DNA from: Talpa occidentalis
Taxonomy: Eukaryota; Chordata; Mammalia; Eulipotyphla; Talpidae
DNA: 64,000 nucleotides
Direction: 5' to 3'
Assembly (NCBI RefSeq): GCF_014898055.3
Contig: NW_023601104.1
Location: forward strand, 83,001,106-83,065,105
Shown: piece after piece, positions 46,531-56,932 of the stretch
Numbering within the stretch: the first letter of the stretch is position 1
Layout: every line of letters begins with the position of its first letter
Made by a program: the position numbers and the translations under genes
The notes under the pieces: model-generated
Databases searched by the model: none
What the model saw: the letters and a program-made list of their open reading frames with translations, nothing else
What the model was told of the DNA's origin: nothing

Positions 46531-46867
46531 AAAGATCTTTTATTTTCCCACTGAATGTAGGCAACTAAAAGGCTACTGATTCAAGCTTTTGGGTACCCTG
46601 TAATTTAATTTAAACCAAATTACAGATTCTAATTAACTGGTACTAAGGAAACCAATATGTAAATAGTTATCTAGAATGGAAAACACACTCTGAGGGTTTT
46701 TGTCCTTGGACAAAACTAGTCTTCATCAGAAGCAGACATGCAAAGAATTCATGTTAATCAATTTTTTCCCATTCTTACTTGATGACTTAATAAAAAAGGT
46801 GAAGTCTATAAAATGTAGAAGCATTTTAAAACTTCACTTTTATAAACTAATTTGCATTTTTCATTGT

Positions 46868-47182
46868 AAATTGACTTTTTTTAAAGTAGCATTTTTTTTT
46901 TAAAGATTTATTTATTAATCTATGCAAGCACTGGGTACAGTCAGAAGTGCGGGAGGGTGAGAGAATTCACCAGAGCCAGAGCGGGGAGCAGAGCATGCAG
47001 AAGGACTGAAGTACACTGCTGAGGGGAGCAGCGGGCGGCAGGAGAGGTCTGCGCACCATGTGGGACCCTCCTCTGGTGGCCGGGGAGCAGCCGGGGATGG
47101 AACGGTGCTGCAGAGGCTGCGGGCAGCTTCGCAACCCAGCGCTCAACCCCTGCACCACTGCGAGACCCTAAATTGACTTTTT
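46868..47182 (-). mobile_element. Young tRNA-derived SINE, type A, long variant
   Basis: Reverse copy whose body keeps the CCGGGGAGCAGCCGGGGATG region and most CpG sites. Perfect duplications AAATTGACTTTTT lie at 46868-46880 and 47170-47182. The tail is the AAATCTTTAAA type. Confidence 0.95.
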
Positions 47183-47419
47183 AATTGTATAACTAGGTAG
47201 AAAAAGTGGGGGTATAAACACTGCTAGAAACTTGAAATATGTTCTCATTTAAATGACACATGTATTCAGTAGAGATGAGAAAACGGAATAGCAGAGTAGA
47301 TAAGTAAATTTAGAATCATCATAGTAATAAGATCCATACCCCAAAGGCATCTGCTTTCAAAGATCACGCTCCTTTAATCCAGTGTCACCTTATTTCCTAC
47401 CCCTTCTTCCTCATGTCCC

Positions 47420-47866
47420 CCCAGGGTAAAAGAAAATTACCAGGATTTTCCACCCTCCCGCCATTAGCATTAATGATGGACCCCTGCAGTCCTACATGCA
47501 TGCCTGATGGCAGGCACCTGGAGTAGGGTGTAGGCATGCATAGGTGGGCACACCTGGGCTCAGAGATTGGGTGTATAAGGGTGGCATCATGAGGACACCA
47601 GTAGAGCAGCAAAGGAGAGCAGAGAACAGAGCCCACAAGAGAACACCAGAGAGCACAGAAAGAGTGAAGACTCACTGAGGGCTGGGAGGCCTAGCCAGGC
47701 TCCTGGGCCCACAGCCCCCGTGGCTGCTGTATACCAGGGTGCACACCACAAATGGTGTAAAAAGTTCAAAACATGCCTGAAAAAGCCACCAAGGGCTCCC
47801 GGACTCTCCTTTACTCATCTGCCTGGATCATACAGAACCTGCTCCGTGCCTTCCTGGCCCTGCCCA
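47420..47866 (+). mobile_element. Solo LTR of the same family as the 31.7-34.1 kb element
   Basis: CAGGGTAAAAGAAAATTACC, TTTTCCACCCTCCCGCCATT, TGATGGCAGGCACCTGGAG and CTCCTTTACTCATCTGCC align with the outer LTR at 31681. GTGTATAAGGGTGG near 47570 gives a better TATA box than the other copies. Ends are blurred by C-runs: the start looks like CCAGGGT instead of TGTAGGGT, and TCCCC flanks may be the target duplication. Confidence 0.88.
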
Positions 47867-47887
47867 TCCCCCCCACGCCCCACCCCC
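47863..47887 (-). other. G-quadruplex-type motif
   Basis: The + strand has four C-runs (CCC, C7, CCCC, CCCCC) separated by 1-3 nt. The minus strand reads GGGGGTGGGGCGTGGGGGGG then ATGGG. It lies at the very 3' end of the solo LTR. Confidence 0.8.
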
Positions 47888-47889
47888 AA

Positions 47890-48405
47890 CTCCAAATGAC
47901 AACCACTATAGTTACAAATGGAACACTCTTTGTCTGCCCTTGGTAAAACACCATTAATGCCACCAATACCTGAATCTGGTCATATTATAATGTGATATGA
48001 AAGGAAGCCAGAGAAAGAATCAAAACAAAGCATTGTCTTCTAAGTCGCAACACCACAACCTAATGCATCTATTTACTTGACATTTAATCAAGCTCCTTTG
48101 ACAAGCCATAGCTAAATAAAGACAATTACTTATTACAGTCAAATCATTATTTAAATTAGACAATCAGGAAGGGTAGATCACAAAACCCTTTTTCTGGAAG
48201 AGGTTTAAGCCATAAACCCAGACAATAAGCCCATGTTTATTCCAAGGTTTATTGTCCATTTCAACACACACATAAAATCTATTGTTCTATTTTGAGTTTA
48301 CAGTTTTGGTTTGTGTTACATTTTCGAAAGATAAATAGTCAGGTGGCCCCACAAATCAATGGGATTTAGCAGCTGAGATTGGCGAAACTGGCTCATCCAG
48401 GAGAA
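47890..48405. other. No recognisable gene; anonymous DNA
   Basis: I see no ORF or family here. Confidence 0.4.
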
Positions 48406-48409
48406 AAAG

Positions 48410-49270
48410 AAAACTGGATACTTATCAAATACTACATTCTACAGTAAAATCCTGAGAGATCTGATAGATTAAAGGTTCACAAGTAAAGGGTCAAATGATA
48501 CATTTAATAAAAGAGAATGCAGCCAAACACCTTTGTGATACAGGAGTGGGGAAAGACTTTCTAAGTAAAATCTACAAAACATTGAACTATGGGGCATTCA
48601 ATTACAGTTCAAAATAAGGGATTTTTTTTTTTTTTCAACAAAGAACACAGTAAATAGAAGCAAGAGATATGATAAGAGCTGACACCTACAGAATGTTCAC
48701 TAAACTCACAAAAACCTGTTATATTGTTATGTCCATTTTTCTAATTAATATATAGCAACAAACACAGAAACAATAACAACAGCAACAAAAGAGGTGAATT
48801 AACTCATCCATACCTCCATAGTAAACAGAGAGCTGGTGTGTTTTTAGCAATATGGCAAAGTCCTACTTGGCCAACTAGAAAAATATTTGCAATATCAAAT
48901 ACTTTTGAGGGCTGACTACTCATGTTATGCAAATAATTCTTGAAAATCAACAAGATAAACTAACACTCCAAAAGAAAAAGAGCCAAAGTTATATTAAAGC
49001 AATATACAAAACTGAAACCACCGAAACAGTAATGCATTCTAAATCATATGTATCCCCAAGCAAAAATAGACATTTTTGTAAAAGCAAATGCCACAAAATA
49101 ATACTTGTAAAATTTTGAAAAAAAAAATGTTGAATTCGAGTAGGGAAGAATACAGGATTGGACTTTGAGTGATGAACTTAATGGTAGTTAACACATGTTG
49201 ATTTAATGATACTCAGCTGAAACTTACATTGTTCTATGCAATGTTACTTCAATTAAAAAACAAATAAAAC
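48410..49270 (+). mobile_element. L1 ORF2 C-terminal and 3' UTR fragment
   Basis: GAAAACTGGATACTTATCAA, GGAGTGGGGAAAGACTTTCT, CTAGAAAAATATTTGCAATA and GAAAATCAACAAGAT follow L1 ORF2 C-terminal order. The end, CTGAAACTTACATTGTTCTA then TTACTTCAATTAAAAAAC, is the L1 3' terminus with a short poly(A). It has frameshifts, internal deletions and a possible MIR-like insertion near 48690-48850. Confidence 0.75.
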
Positions 49271-50372
49271 ATTCAATCAATAGCTAGACTTTATACACCA
49301 AAGATGATAATTTTCTGTGAAATAAGAGGTAAAATTACTTCAAGCAAGTATACCCACAGCTAAATAGGAAAAAAAAAAAGATCAAATAGTATACATATTT
49401 TTGCTTAGCTAATAGTAAATGAACAATGTTTATTAATCACCTACTTTATTTCCATTTCTGATCTAGGCAGATTATACAAATTATAGCCTGTATGCCCTCC
49501 TTTGAAAATACCCGTAAAAGACATATTAAAGGCTACTTACAAGAGAGGCATGGACTTGAGACAAAAAGAGATTTTCTGGAAAACAGCCTTAGGGAGAGCC
49601 AGCATTCCTGTATCCATGTCTGTTTCAAAATATTTTAGTCATTTTACTTATTTATCTAAACATATTCAAAAGTATTTTCTGAGGGACACATATTCAAATT
49701 CTGGAAAATACAGAAAAAGTCAAAGTTTTCTTATTACAAGTCCTCTTAGAAGCTTTCATTGTAGAAAGTTTGCAACATTTTTTGGAAGGGAACAAAGGGA
49801 CATAGTGTCACACACATACAATTAACCCCCATTTAGTCAGTCTATTGAGAGTGAGTACTGGGATAGGATAAAAAAGCTCATTTTTTCTTTTACTCCTAAA
49901 ACTAGTCGTCCCTCACCTCCGCCCTGCCTTGGATGAAATATTGTTTTGGTCTCATAATTTATTCCCTCTCTTGGGAAATTAGAAAATAAAAAACACATTT
50001 GTCCAGTTACAGTCACAATAACAGTCTCAGCTAGTTATTAATTAAATCATTAATAATAAACCAAGAAATTCAGAGTGTGAAAGGCTGGCAGTCTGTGATA
50101 GAGGTGAGAAGACAGTAGTTTGAGAGGTAATTGAACTTTTATTGATAATGCCTCTAAGGTCTTGTTTTGGTTCTACAGGAACTTGTTTTGGATTTTGAAC
50201 TTGTTTTGGATTTCAGATCATGTGTGGCATGATCTGAATTATGTTTGAGATGGACCAACCCTGCTTGTGTAGAGAATAGAAAAAGGGAAAGGGGTAGAGG
50301 AGGGAGACAAGTATAATAAATATTTCAGGGCATGGTGATGTTAGCTGGTCCAGGATAGTAATCACCACCACC
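49271..50372. other. No recognisable gene; anonymous DNA
   Basis: A MIR-like trace may exist near 49425-49500. At 50180-50215 GAACTTGTTTTGGATTT occurs twice in tandem, followed by an 11-bp hairpin at 50212-50238. Confidence 0.45.
50212..50238. other. 11-bp perfect hairpin
   Basis: TTCAGATCATG (50212-50222), loop TGTGG, CATGATCTGAA (50228-50238). Confidence 0.9.
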
Positions 50373-50375
50373 TTT

Positions 50376-50620
50376 ACAAGAACCGGGGTACAGGCCATAT
50401 GTGTGGGAGGGTGGGAGAATTCACCAGAGACAGAGTGGGGAGCAGAACAGGCAGATTCATTGAAATACACTGCTGAGGGGAGCAGCGGGTGAGACAGGAG
50501 AGGTCTGCCGCACCATGTGGGTTTCTCCCTGGCCGACTGGGATGGAACCGACGCTGCAGAGGCTGCGGACGACAGCTTCACAGCACAGTGCTCATCAGCC
50601 TGCGCCACCAGGGGAGGCCC
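50376..50620 (-). mobile_element. tRNA-derived SINE, type B, tail missing
   Basis: Reverse copy that starts at ACAAGAACCGGGGTACAGGC with no AAATAAA or poly(A) complement. The head complement ends GGGGAGGCCC at 50620. I find no target duplication, so the 3' end has been deleted. Confidence 0.9.
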
Positions 50621-50624
50621 TACC

Positions 50625-50930
50625 CTGGGTTATTGCAAACACTTCCCATCCACTTTAATTTCCCATCCTCTCTATTTTCAGAATCTTATGAGGTGAGCTA
50701 GACCCCAGCAAGGTAGAGCTGAAACACCATGAGGTTGGCAGAAAGCAGGAAAAAGTCTAAAGAAGCCAGAGTCCCAGTTCAGGCAGAATCAAAGCAAGAC
50801 CACACTAGGGGATGAGCGGGCTTCAAGTTAAGAGAATCAACTTCACTATTTAATTGATAACTGAGACTGTTCTTGTGACCTGAACTGGACAAGGTGCCTC
50901 TTGAACTGAAAATTGAATTCAAGACAATTC
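50625..50930. other. No recognisable gene; anonymous DNA
   Basis: Purine-rich text with no ORF or family that I can name. Confidence 0.4.
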
Positions 50931-50935
50931 TTTTT

Positions 50936-51228
50936 AAAATTAGAATGTGGGCCTGCCTGGTGGCACAGGGGTTAAAGAAACAGCGCTATCAAGCTATTGC
51001 TAGCCACTGTGGCATGAGTTCGATCCCCGGCCACGGAAGTGACCCACATTGCACAGCAGACCTCTCCTGTCTCCCCTGCTGCTGCCCTCAGCAGTGTATG
51101 GCATTGGATCCACCTGTTCTGCTCCCCACTCGGGTGAATCCTCTCACAACTGCATCTCTGGACTACACCCCAGTTCTAACATGCATAAAAAAAGAAATCT
51201 TTTTAAAAATAATAAAATTAGAAGATGC
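50936..51228 (+). mobile_element. tRNA-derived SINE, type B (first of a tandem pair)
   Basis: Head GGCCTGCCTGGTGGCACAGG at 50950, tail GCATAAAAAAAGAAATC then TTTTTAAAAA. Duplications AAAATTAGAATGTG (50936-50949) and AAAATTAGAAGATGC (51214-51228) are imperfect. The right one abuts the next SINE. Confidence 0.92.
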
Positions 51229-51497
51229 GGGCCTCCCCTGGTGGTGCAGCAGTTGAGCCCTGGGCTGCGTAACTGCCCACAGCCTCTGTAGCACTGGTTT
51301 GATCCCCCGCCACCAGCGAGGGTCCCACATGGTGCAACAGACCTCTCCTGCCGCCTGCTGCGCCCCTCAGCAGTGTGTTTCATCAATCTGCCTGTTCTGT
51401 TGCCCCGCTCTGGCTCTGGTGAATTCTCTCACCCTCCTGCACTTCTGACTGTGCCCAGTGCTTGTATAAATAAATAAATAAATCTTTAAAAAAAAAA
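51229..51497 (+). mobile_element. tRNA-derived SINE, type A short variant (second of a tandem pair)
   Basis: Head GGCCTCCCCTGGTGGTGCAG directly follows the 3' duplication of the previous SINE. The tail is AAATAAATAAATAAATC then a poly(A) run. The right flank AAAAATGCACA shares only a few bases with the left flank, so its own duplication is short or decayed. Confidence 0.92.
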
Positions 51498-53000
51498 ATG
51501 CACATATTGTACTATATAAACCTTAAATTGTTATTATGTACATTGCATATCTATATAGACATATACATGCACACACATATATTCATAAGTTGATCTACCT
51601 TTGTATATAAATGTACATATTATGATCAATATATAGTGAAATATCTATATAATATATAGATTATATACCATTTTAAATTAATACATATCAAAATGTTCCT
51701 TGTGTCTATTTTCTAAAATTATTGTGGTAAATTGAATTTTTTTCTACTATGAATTGATGAACTTTTTAATGAACCAGCACTTTTAATAGTTAATGATATG
51801 AGAAACTACTCATAATGTACATAGATAGGGTATTTTTTTAATCACTCTTAATTTGTCTACTTTATCCTAAAATAAATAAGTAAATCATTGACTTCAAATT
51901 CCTTTTCTCCTTATGTAGAATATTATAGCTTTAAAATTCCATTTGTTACACAGGCACATACTTGAGGATACAGGTTAAGTGTAGTGTATAGTGAAGATAA
52001 TTTCAGTTGGAATAATGTCTATTTTAAAAGTGGGCAAACTGATAATCTGTTTCCAAGCTGATTTTATAATTCATTTTAATGCTTTCTCACTAAACAGAAC
52101 TTTTTCTATGTTTTCAGCTTATATCATCTTTTCATATCCCTTGCTACCCTATCAAACTTCTCCACTACCATCAAGATCAGAAAATTCCTGTTTAGACATT
52201 CTTTTTTCCACTGTCTTACATAGGTGAAACTTTTCTTGAATGCAATTTCTTTTTCCACATATAAGCATCACTTAAAGATGCCATAATTTTACATTCCAGT
52301 ATTCAAAATGATTTAAGATTTGGAATTTAATTTGTCCTCCAGTAAATTTTAGAAAGAGAATATAATGTACCAACATCATTCATCCACAAAATGAATTATG
52401 AATTCACACATCCTTGAAAAATGTCACTTTCCAGCAAAAACAAATGTAGACATTCACACCCATCACAGAGAGTAACATACACCTAGAGCTTTTCTGAAAG
52501 GATCTTTATGTACTTCACAGAATTTATGAAGAGAGGTACTTTTAAACACCACTAAGTGATACCATCTGTGTTTGAAAACAACAGGTACACAGTCCTGTGC
52601 CACAGAGAAAAAGGTAATAGGAGTTACGGCTCATAAGCGCCATGCAGTGCTTGCTAGCTAGAATGAATCTGCATAAACTTTCTTTAAACCGTATCATACA
52701 TATTTGTTCTTAAACACAAATGTGATATGAGAAAGATTATAATATTATCATCTAGGTATAACAATTTTTATTGCATGTTATTTATGTAACATGCATGATT
52801 GTGCTAGGCATATTATAACCATTCATTAAAAGGCAGCGGTTGATATTAATCATAGTGATATTTTCAGATGATCAATAAAATAAAATTTTTCTTACTTAAG
52901 ATAACTGTTTCTTTCCCCTTTTTGTGAAGAACAATATAAATCAGTCATCCTATACGTTTGTTGACACTGACCACTCCCTTTAATGTTCACACATTTATTC
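51498..53000. other. No recognisable gene; AT-rich, possibly conserved in part
   Basis: AT-rich with TATA-type simple sequence near 51530-51670. The region near 52600-52700 has isolated CpG (GTTACGGCTCATAAGCGCC) and no repeat signature. Confidence 0.4.
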
Positions 53001-53004
53001 ACCA

Positions 53005-53245
53005 AAACAAAATTGACTAATACTTATTGAGCTTTTAGTATGTACTAGGAGTTGTAGTAACCAACATACATTTATGGTAGAATGACTCTATATAATCAAC
53101 CTTTAAAGTAGGTACTGATGTAGAAACTTAGACACAAAGAGGTTGAAGAACCTAACTCAAGGTCACACAGAAAGCAAGGAAAGAGTAGAAATCCAAACCC
53201 AAACAACTCTTCCAGAACCTACTATTCCTTATACCATAGGTAACA
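53005..53245 (-). mobile_element. MIR, nearly full core
   Basis: ACTTATTGAGCTTTTAGTAT, AAAGTAGGTACTGATGTAGA, CACAAAGAGGTTGAAGAACC and CTCAAGGTCACACAGAAAGC follow the antisense MIR consensus over about 240 bp. This is the best MIR in the window. Confidence 0.88.
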
Positions 53246-54560
53246 GCACTAGATATTGCCAGATATACCTCTGAGGAAATACATCGCAGCCACATGTCAC
53301 AAGTCCACAGGACTGTCAAGGGATATATGCCTCAGCCTTCTAGGGTTATTGAGCTGCAAATTCAGGAGCCTCCCAAGGTCAGTGTAACCTGAAGCCTGAG
53401 CAGAGTGCAAAGAGACCAAAGGGGACACAGAACACCCCAAATTGGTAGGTGTCAATTTCAGGGAACAAGGGAAATTATGAGGCTTTGTCTTGGTTGACCA
53501 CAAGAGCATAAACACAAACACACACACTCACACACTCACTCACTCACTCCAAATCTCCAAAATTTACATAGAGGCTTTAACTGTGTTCAGTCATGGTACA
53601 GTCATGGATAGTCTCAAAACCATCCTTTTTCTCAAGACCACATCTAGGCAGCAGCTTCTGAAAACACATTCCAAGGGGAGAGGGTGAGAGGTTTCTGATA
53701 AGCTGGGACCAACTCTCCAGGCAACAGGCAGACACATTCTTTGGACCATCTTCCTTGACCAAGGTCCCTCCTGCCCTTAGAGACAGATTGGAAAGTCTGA
53801 AAGGGCTCCTCAGTCTTTCACCCTTACAAGAGCTACAGGCAGAGAGAGCACAGGAGGTGCAGGGGATGTGAGAGGTCTGCAGATGGACTCTACCGAGAGA
53901 CAGTCTTATAAAAGACACTCCTTTCCTTAAAAAATTGCTTATCCTAGAGTATAAGACTTTAGGTCAATAACATTCAACTCTGTAATCCACACCTTACTCT
54001 GTCTTCACCAGGTTATTTCAGGATCCCAGGGCAGCCATAACTACAAGAGGGGGTTTCTCTTTATATGTCAGAACTGATTCTGGCACAAACTTGCATTAGA
54101 GCTTGGGCAATAGAATTGACCTTGATAAACCTTAACATCCTCTATGGAAAAGTGAGGACAATGCCTGCCATAATATACCTGTATAGTAAATATATTAGAA
54201 AAGACATGTTGATGTTCAACTATTGTTAAGTCCTATATTTTATTTGCAAATACCATTTCTGATACTTGTCAATGAGATGCAATCTTCAAGACAGTTCAAA
54301 TCCTTACTACTCCATGTGTCATGTTTTCAGCTCATTACAAGCTCTGTAAATTTCTCCCTACCTGCTTCTTAAAACACGGTGTAATGCTTATTCAACCATT
54401 TATTGTGACCTTCTCCTGATTCTTGTATTAAATTTAAATTTATATCATGCATTGTTATTTAACTGGGTAGGACTTCCTTTGGCTTCCCAAAATCTTCTAT
54501 AGGCATATCAATCACAAATTGATGTGCTATATTTTTTTAATATGTTCTCTCTTCCCAAGT
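53246..54560. other. No recognisable gene; includes CACT-rich microsatellite
   Basis: A compound (CA)/(CACT) repeat lies at about 53516-53550. The minus-strand 113-codon frame (53577-53918) has no recognisable domain. A MIR-like trace may lie near 54100-54210. Confidence 0.45.
53516..53550. repeat. Compound (CA)/(CTCA) microsatellite
   Basis: ACACACACTCACACACTCAC followed by CTCACTCACTCC. Confidence 0.9.
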
Positions 54561-54564
54561 AACA

Positions 54565-54865
54565 TTCAATATTTTATTTTGTTTTTCTAAAGATTTATTT
54601 ATTCATGCATACAAGAACTGGGATACAGGCAAGAGGTGTGGGGGTGAGAAGATTCACCAGAGACAGAGTGGGGAGCAGAACAGGTAGATCCACTGAAATA
54701 CACTGCTGAGGTGAGCAGTGGGCGAGTCAGGAGAGGTCTGCTGTGCCATGTGGGTAGCTCCCTGGCTGGTTGGGGATCAAACTTGTGCTGCAGAGGCTGT
54801 GGATTGCTTCATAGTGTGGTGCTTAACCCCTTGTACCACCAGGGAGGCCCCGCTTCAATATTTTA
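54565..54865 (-). mobile_element. tRNA-derived SINE, type B
   Basis: Reverse copy with perfect 12-bp duplications TTCAATATTTTA at 54565-54576 and 54854-54865. Tail complement AAAGATTTATTTATTCATGC at left, head complement CACCAGGGAGGCCCC at right. Confidence 0.95.
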
Positions 54866-55365
54866 GTGAAAGAATAATTTGATGTCACCAATTGATGAAA
54901 CTATGACACATTGCATTGAAAGTTGCTTATCTTGTAAGATTCTTATGTTGAGACACTTTTATGTTTGTGTATATTAATAATTAATTTGATGTGAAATTTT
55001 AGTATTATATAGGTTATTTGACATTGAAAATAGATTTATAAGGTAAAAAATCACTTTTGCTAAAGGCAGGTAGTTACATCTCCCTCCCCCTCCCCAAACG
55101 CACAAGTTTCATTATATTTCAATTTGACATCAATTGATTATGGGGGGGAAAAAAACAGGAAAAAGTGACAACAAATTCTATTTCTCAAATAAGTATTGGG
55201 AGTTTTCTTTTAAATGGAGGGTGGTGAAAGAAGTTCCTTTCTTGACTAACTGAATACACTTATATCTAAGGTGATCTTGATCTTAATTTTAAATGTAGTC
55301 TTTCTTAAAGTCAAGATTACACTTTGTCTTCGGAACTAATTACAGTTTATCTCAGATGAAGCTTC
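54866..55365. other. No recognisable gene; AT-rich
   Basis: Contains a C-rich CTCCCTCCCCCTCCCC run near 55080 and nothing that I can name. Confidence 0.4.
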
Positions 55366-55678
55366 AAGTAGTACTAACAGGGCCTCCCTGGTGGCACAAG
55401 GGCACAAGGGTTAACGTTAAGCACAGCACTATGAAGCTATCTGCAGCCTCTGCAGCATGAGTTGATCCCCAACTGGCCAGGAAGCTACCCTCATGGCACA
55501 GCAGACCTCTCCTGTCTCACCTGCTGCTCCCCTCAGCAGTGTATTTCAGTCAGTCTGCCTATTCTATCCCCTCTCTGTCTCTAGGGAATCCTCTCACCAC
55601 CACCCCCACATCTCTGGCATGTACCCCAGCTCTTGTATGTGTAAATAAATAAATATAGAAAAAATAAAGTAGTACTAA
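55366..55678 (+). mobile_element. tRNA-derived SINE, type B, with a small head duplication
   Basis: Perfect 12-bp duplications AAGTAGTACTAA lie at 55366-55377 and 55667-55678. The A-box region carries an extra GGCACAAG unit and a GTTAACGTTAAG stutter, which should weaken the internal promoter of this copy. Confidence 0.95.
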
Positions 55679-56135
55679 GAGGAAAAATCTGAAAGTGCAA
55701 AGTCAAAATAGCAAAACACCGATGGGAGTTACTAAAATCAGGTGGCGGAAGTGGGCAAGCTGATTGTTTACCAGCAGATTATGTACAGGTTGATACAGAA
55801 CTGCCAAGCATTCTTTTTCTACAGCTGTATACATTTTGCTCATTGTGTCTCTGAAAGCAACAGAATGTCTTAGTACTTGAACCTTCTGTACTTCAGGTGT
55901 GAAGGAAGCACCTTCTAAGTTGAATCAGATCTTTAAGGTCAATCATGTCTGCTTGGCATGATGACCAGACACTGAGGTAGGAAATGATGCTCAAGAAATA
56001 ATTAACCTCTGCCCCACAGGTCCCTTGTTCCATGCTAGGAGAGCACTGAGATGCAGTGATTATGAAGATAATAATGACTATCATGAAGTTGTCTTGAAAA
56101 CTGTGTTTCAGTGTTATAGTATAAAGAATTAAATT
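55679..56135. other. No recognisable gene; anonymous DNA
   Basis: I see no ORF or repeat that I can name. Confidence 0.4.
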
Positions 56136-56138
56136 AAT

Positions 56139-56402
56139 GGCCTCCCTGGTGGCACAGGTGGTTGAGAGCAGCGCTATGAAGCTGTCCACAGCCTCTGCAG
56201 CATGGTTTGATCCTGGCCAGCAGGTGAGATACCCACATGGAACGGCAGACCTCTTCTGTCTTGCCTGCTGCTCCCCTCAGCAGTGTATTTCAGTCAGTCT
56301 GACTGTTCTGCTCCTCGCTGTTTCTGATGAATCCTCTCAGCCTCCCGTGCATCTGGCCTGTACCCCAGTTCTTCTATAAACAAAAAAAATCTTTAAAAAA
56401 TA
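56139..56402 (+). mobile_element. tRNA-derived SINE, type B
   Basis: Head GGCCTCCCTGGTGGCACAGG, tail TATAAACAAAAAAAATC. The B box is damaged (GGTTTGATCC) and flanking duplications are not clear. Confidence 0.9.
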
Positions 56403-56626
56403 GGTTTAAATTTCAAGCACGATAAAACACAAGGTCGCATTTGTGTATATCTATTAAGGTTTTGCACTATCAATGGCTACCTGGCATACACTACTGCTGA
56501 ATTGATTCTGTTTTCTAGTGAGTGCTATGTTTCTTCAATTTTTAACTTAGAAGTACTTTTCTGTTAGTTAAATTATACATACACTACAAAAGGGCACAAG
56601 AGTGCTTTCTCGGAGGTAGATATATT

Positions 56627-56932
56627 CTGGACCTTTATTTTATTTTATTTTTTAAGATTTATTTATTTATAAAAGCACTGGGTACAGTCAGAAGTGCAGG
56701 AGGGTGAGAGAATTCACCAGAGCCTGAGCGGGGAGCAGAGCAGGCAGAAGTACTGAAGCACACTGCTGAGGGGAGCAGCGGGCAGCAGGAGAGGTCTGTG
56801 CACCATGTGGGACTCTCCTCCAGTCACCAGGGAGTAACCAGGGATCCAACCGGTGCTGCAGAGGCTGCAGGCAGCTTCGCAACCCAGCGCTGAACCACTG
56901 CATCACTGGGGAGGCCCTAGACCTTGATTTTA
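56627..56932 (-). mobile_element. tRNA-derived SINE, type A, long variant
   Basis: Reverse copy at 56643-56916 with imperfect duplications CTGGACCTTTATTTTA and CTAGACCTTGATTTTA. More CpG decay than the A2 copies. Confidence 0.94.

Noticed and set aside
53516..53550. Regular spaced repeats as a CRISPR-like array
   Set aside because: It is a CA/CTCA microsatellite in mammalian DNA. No spacers exist.
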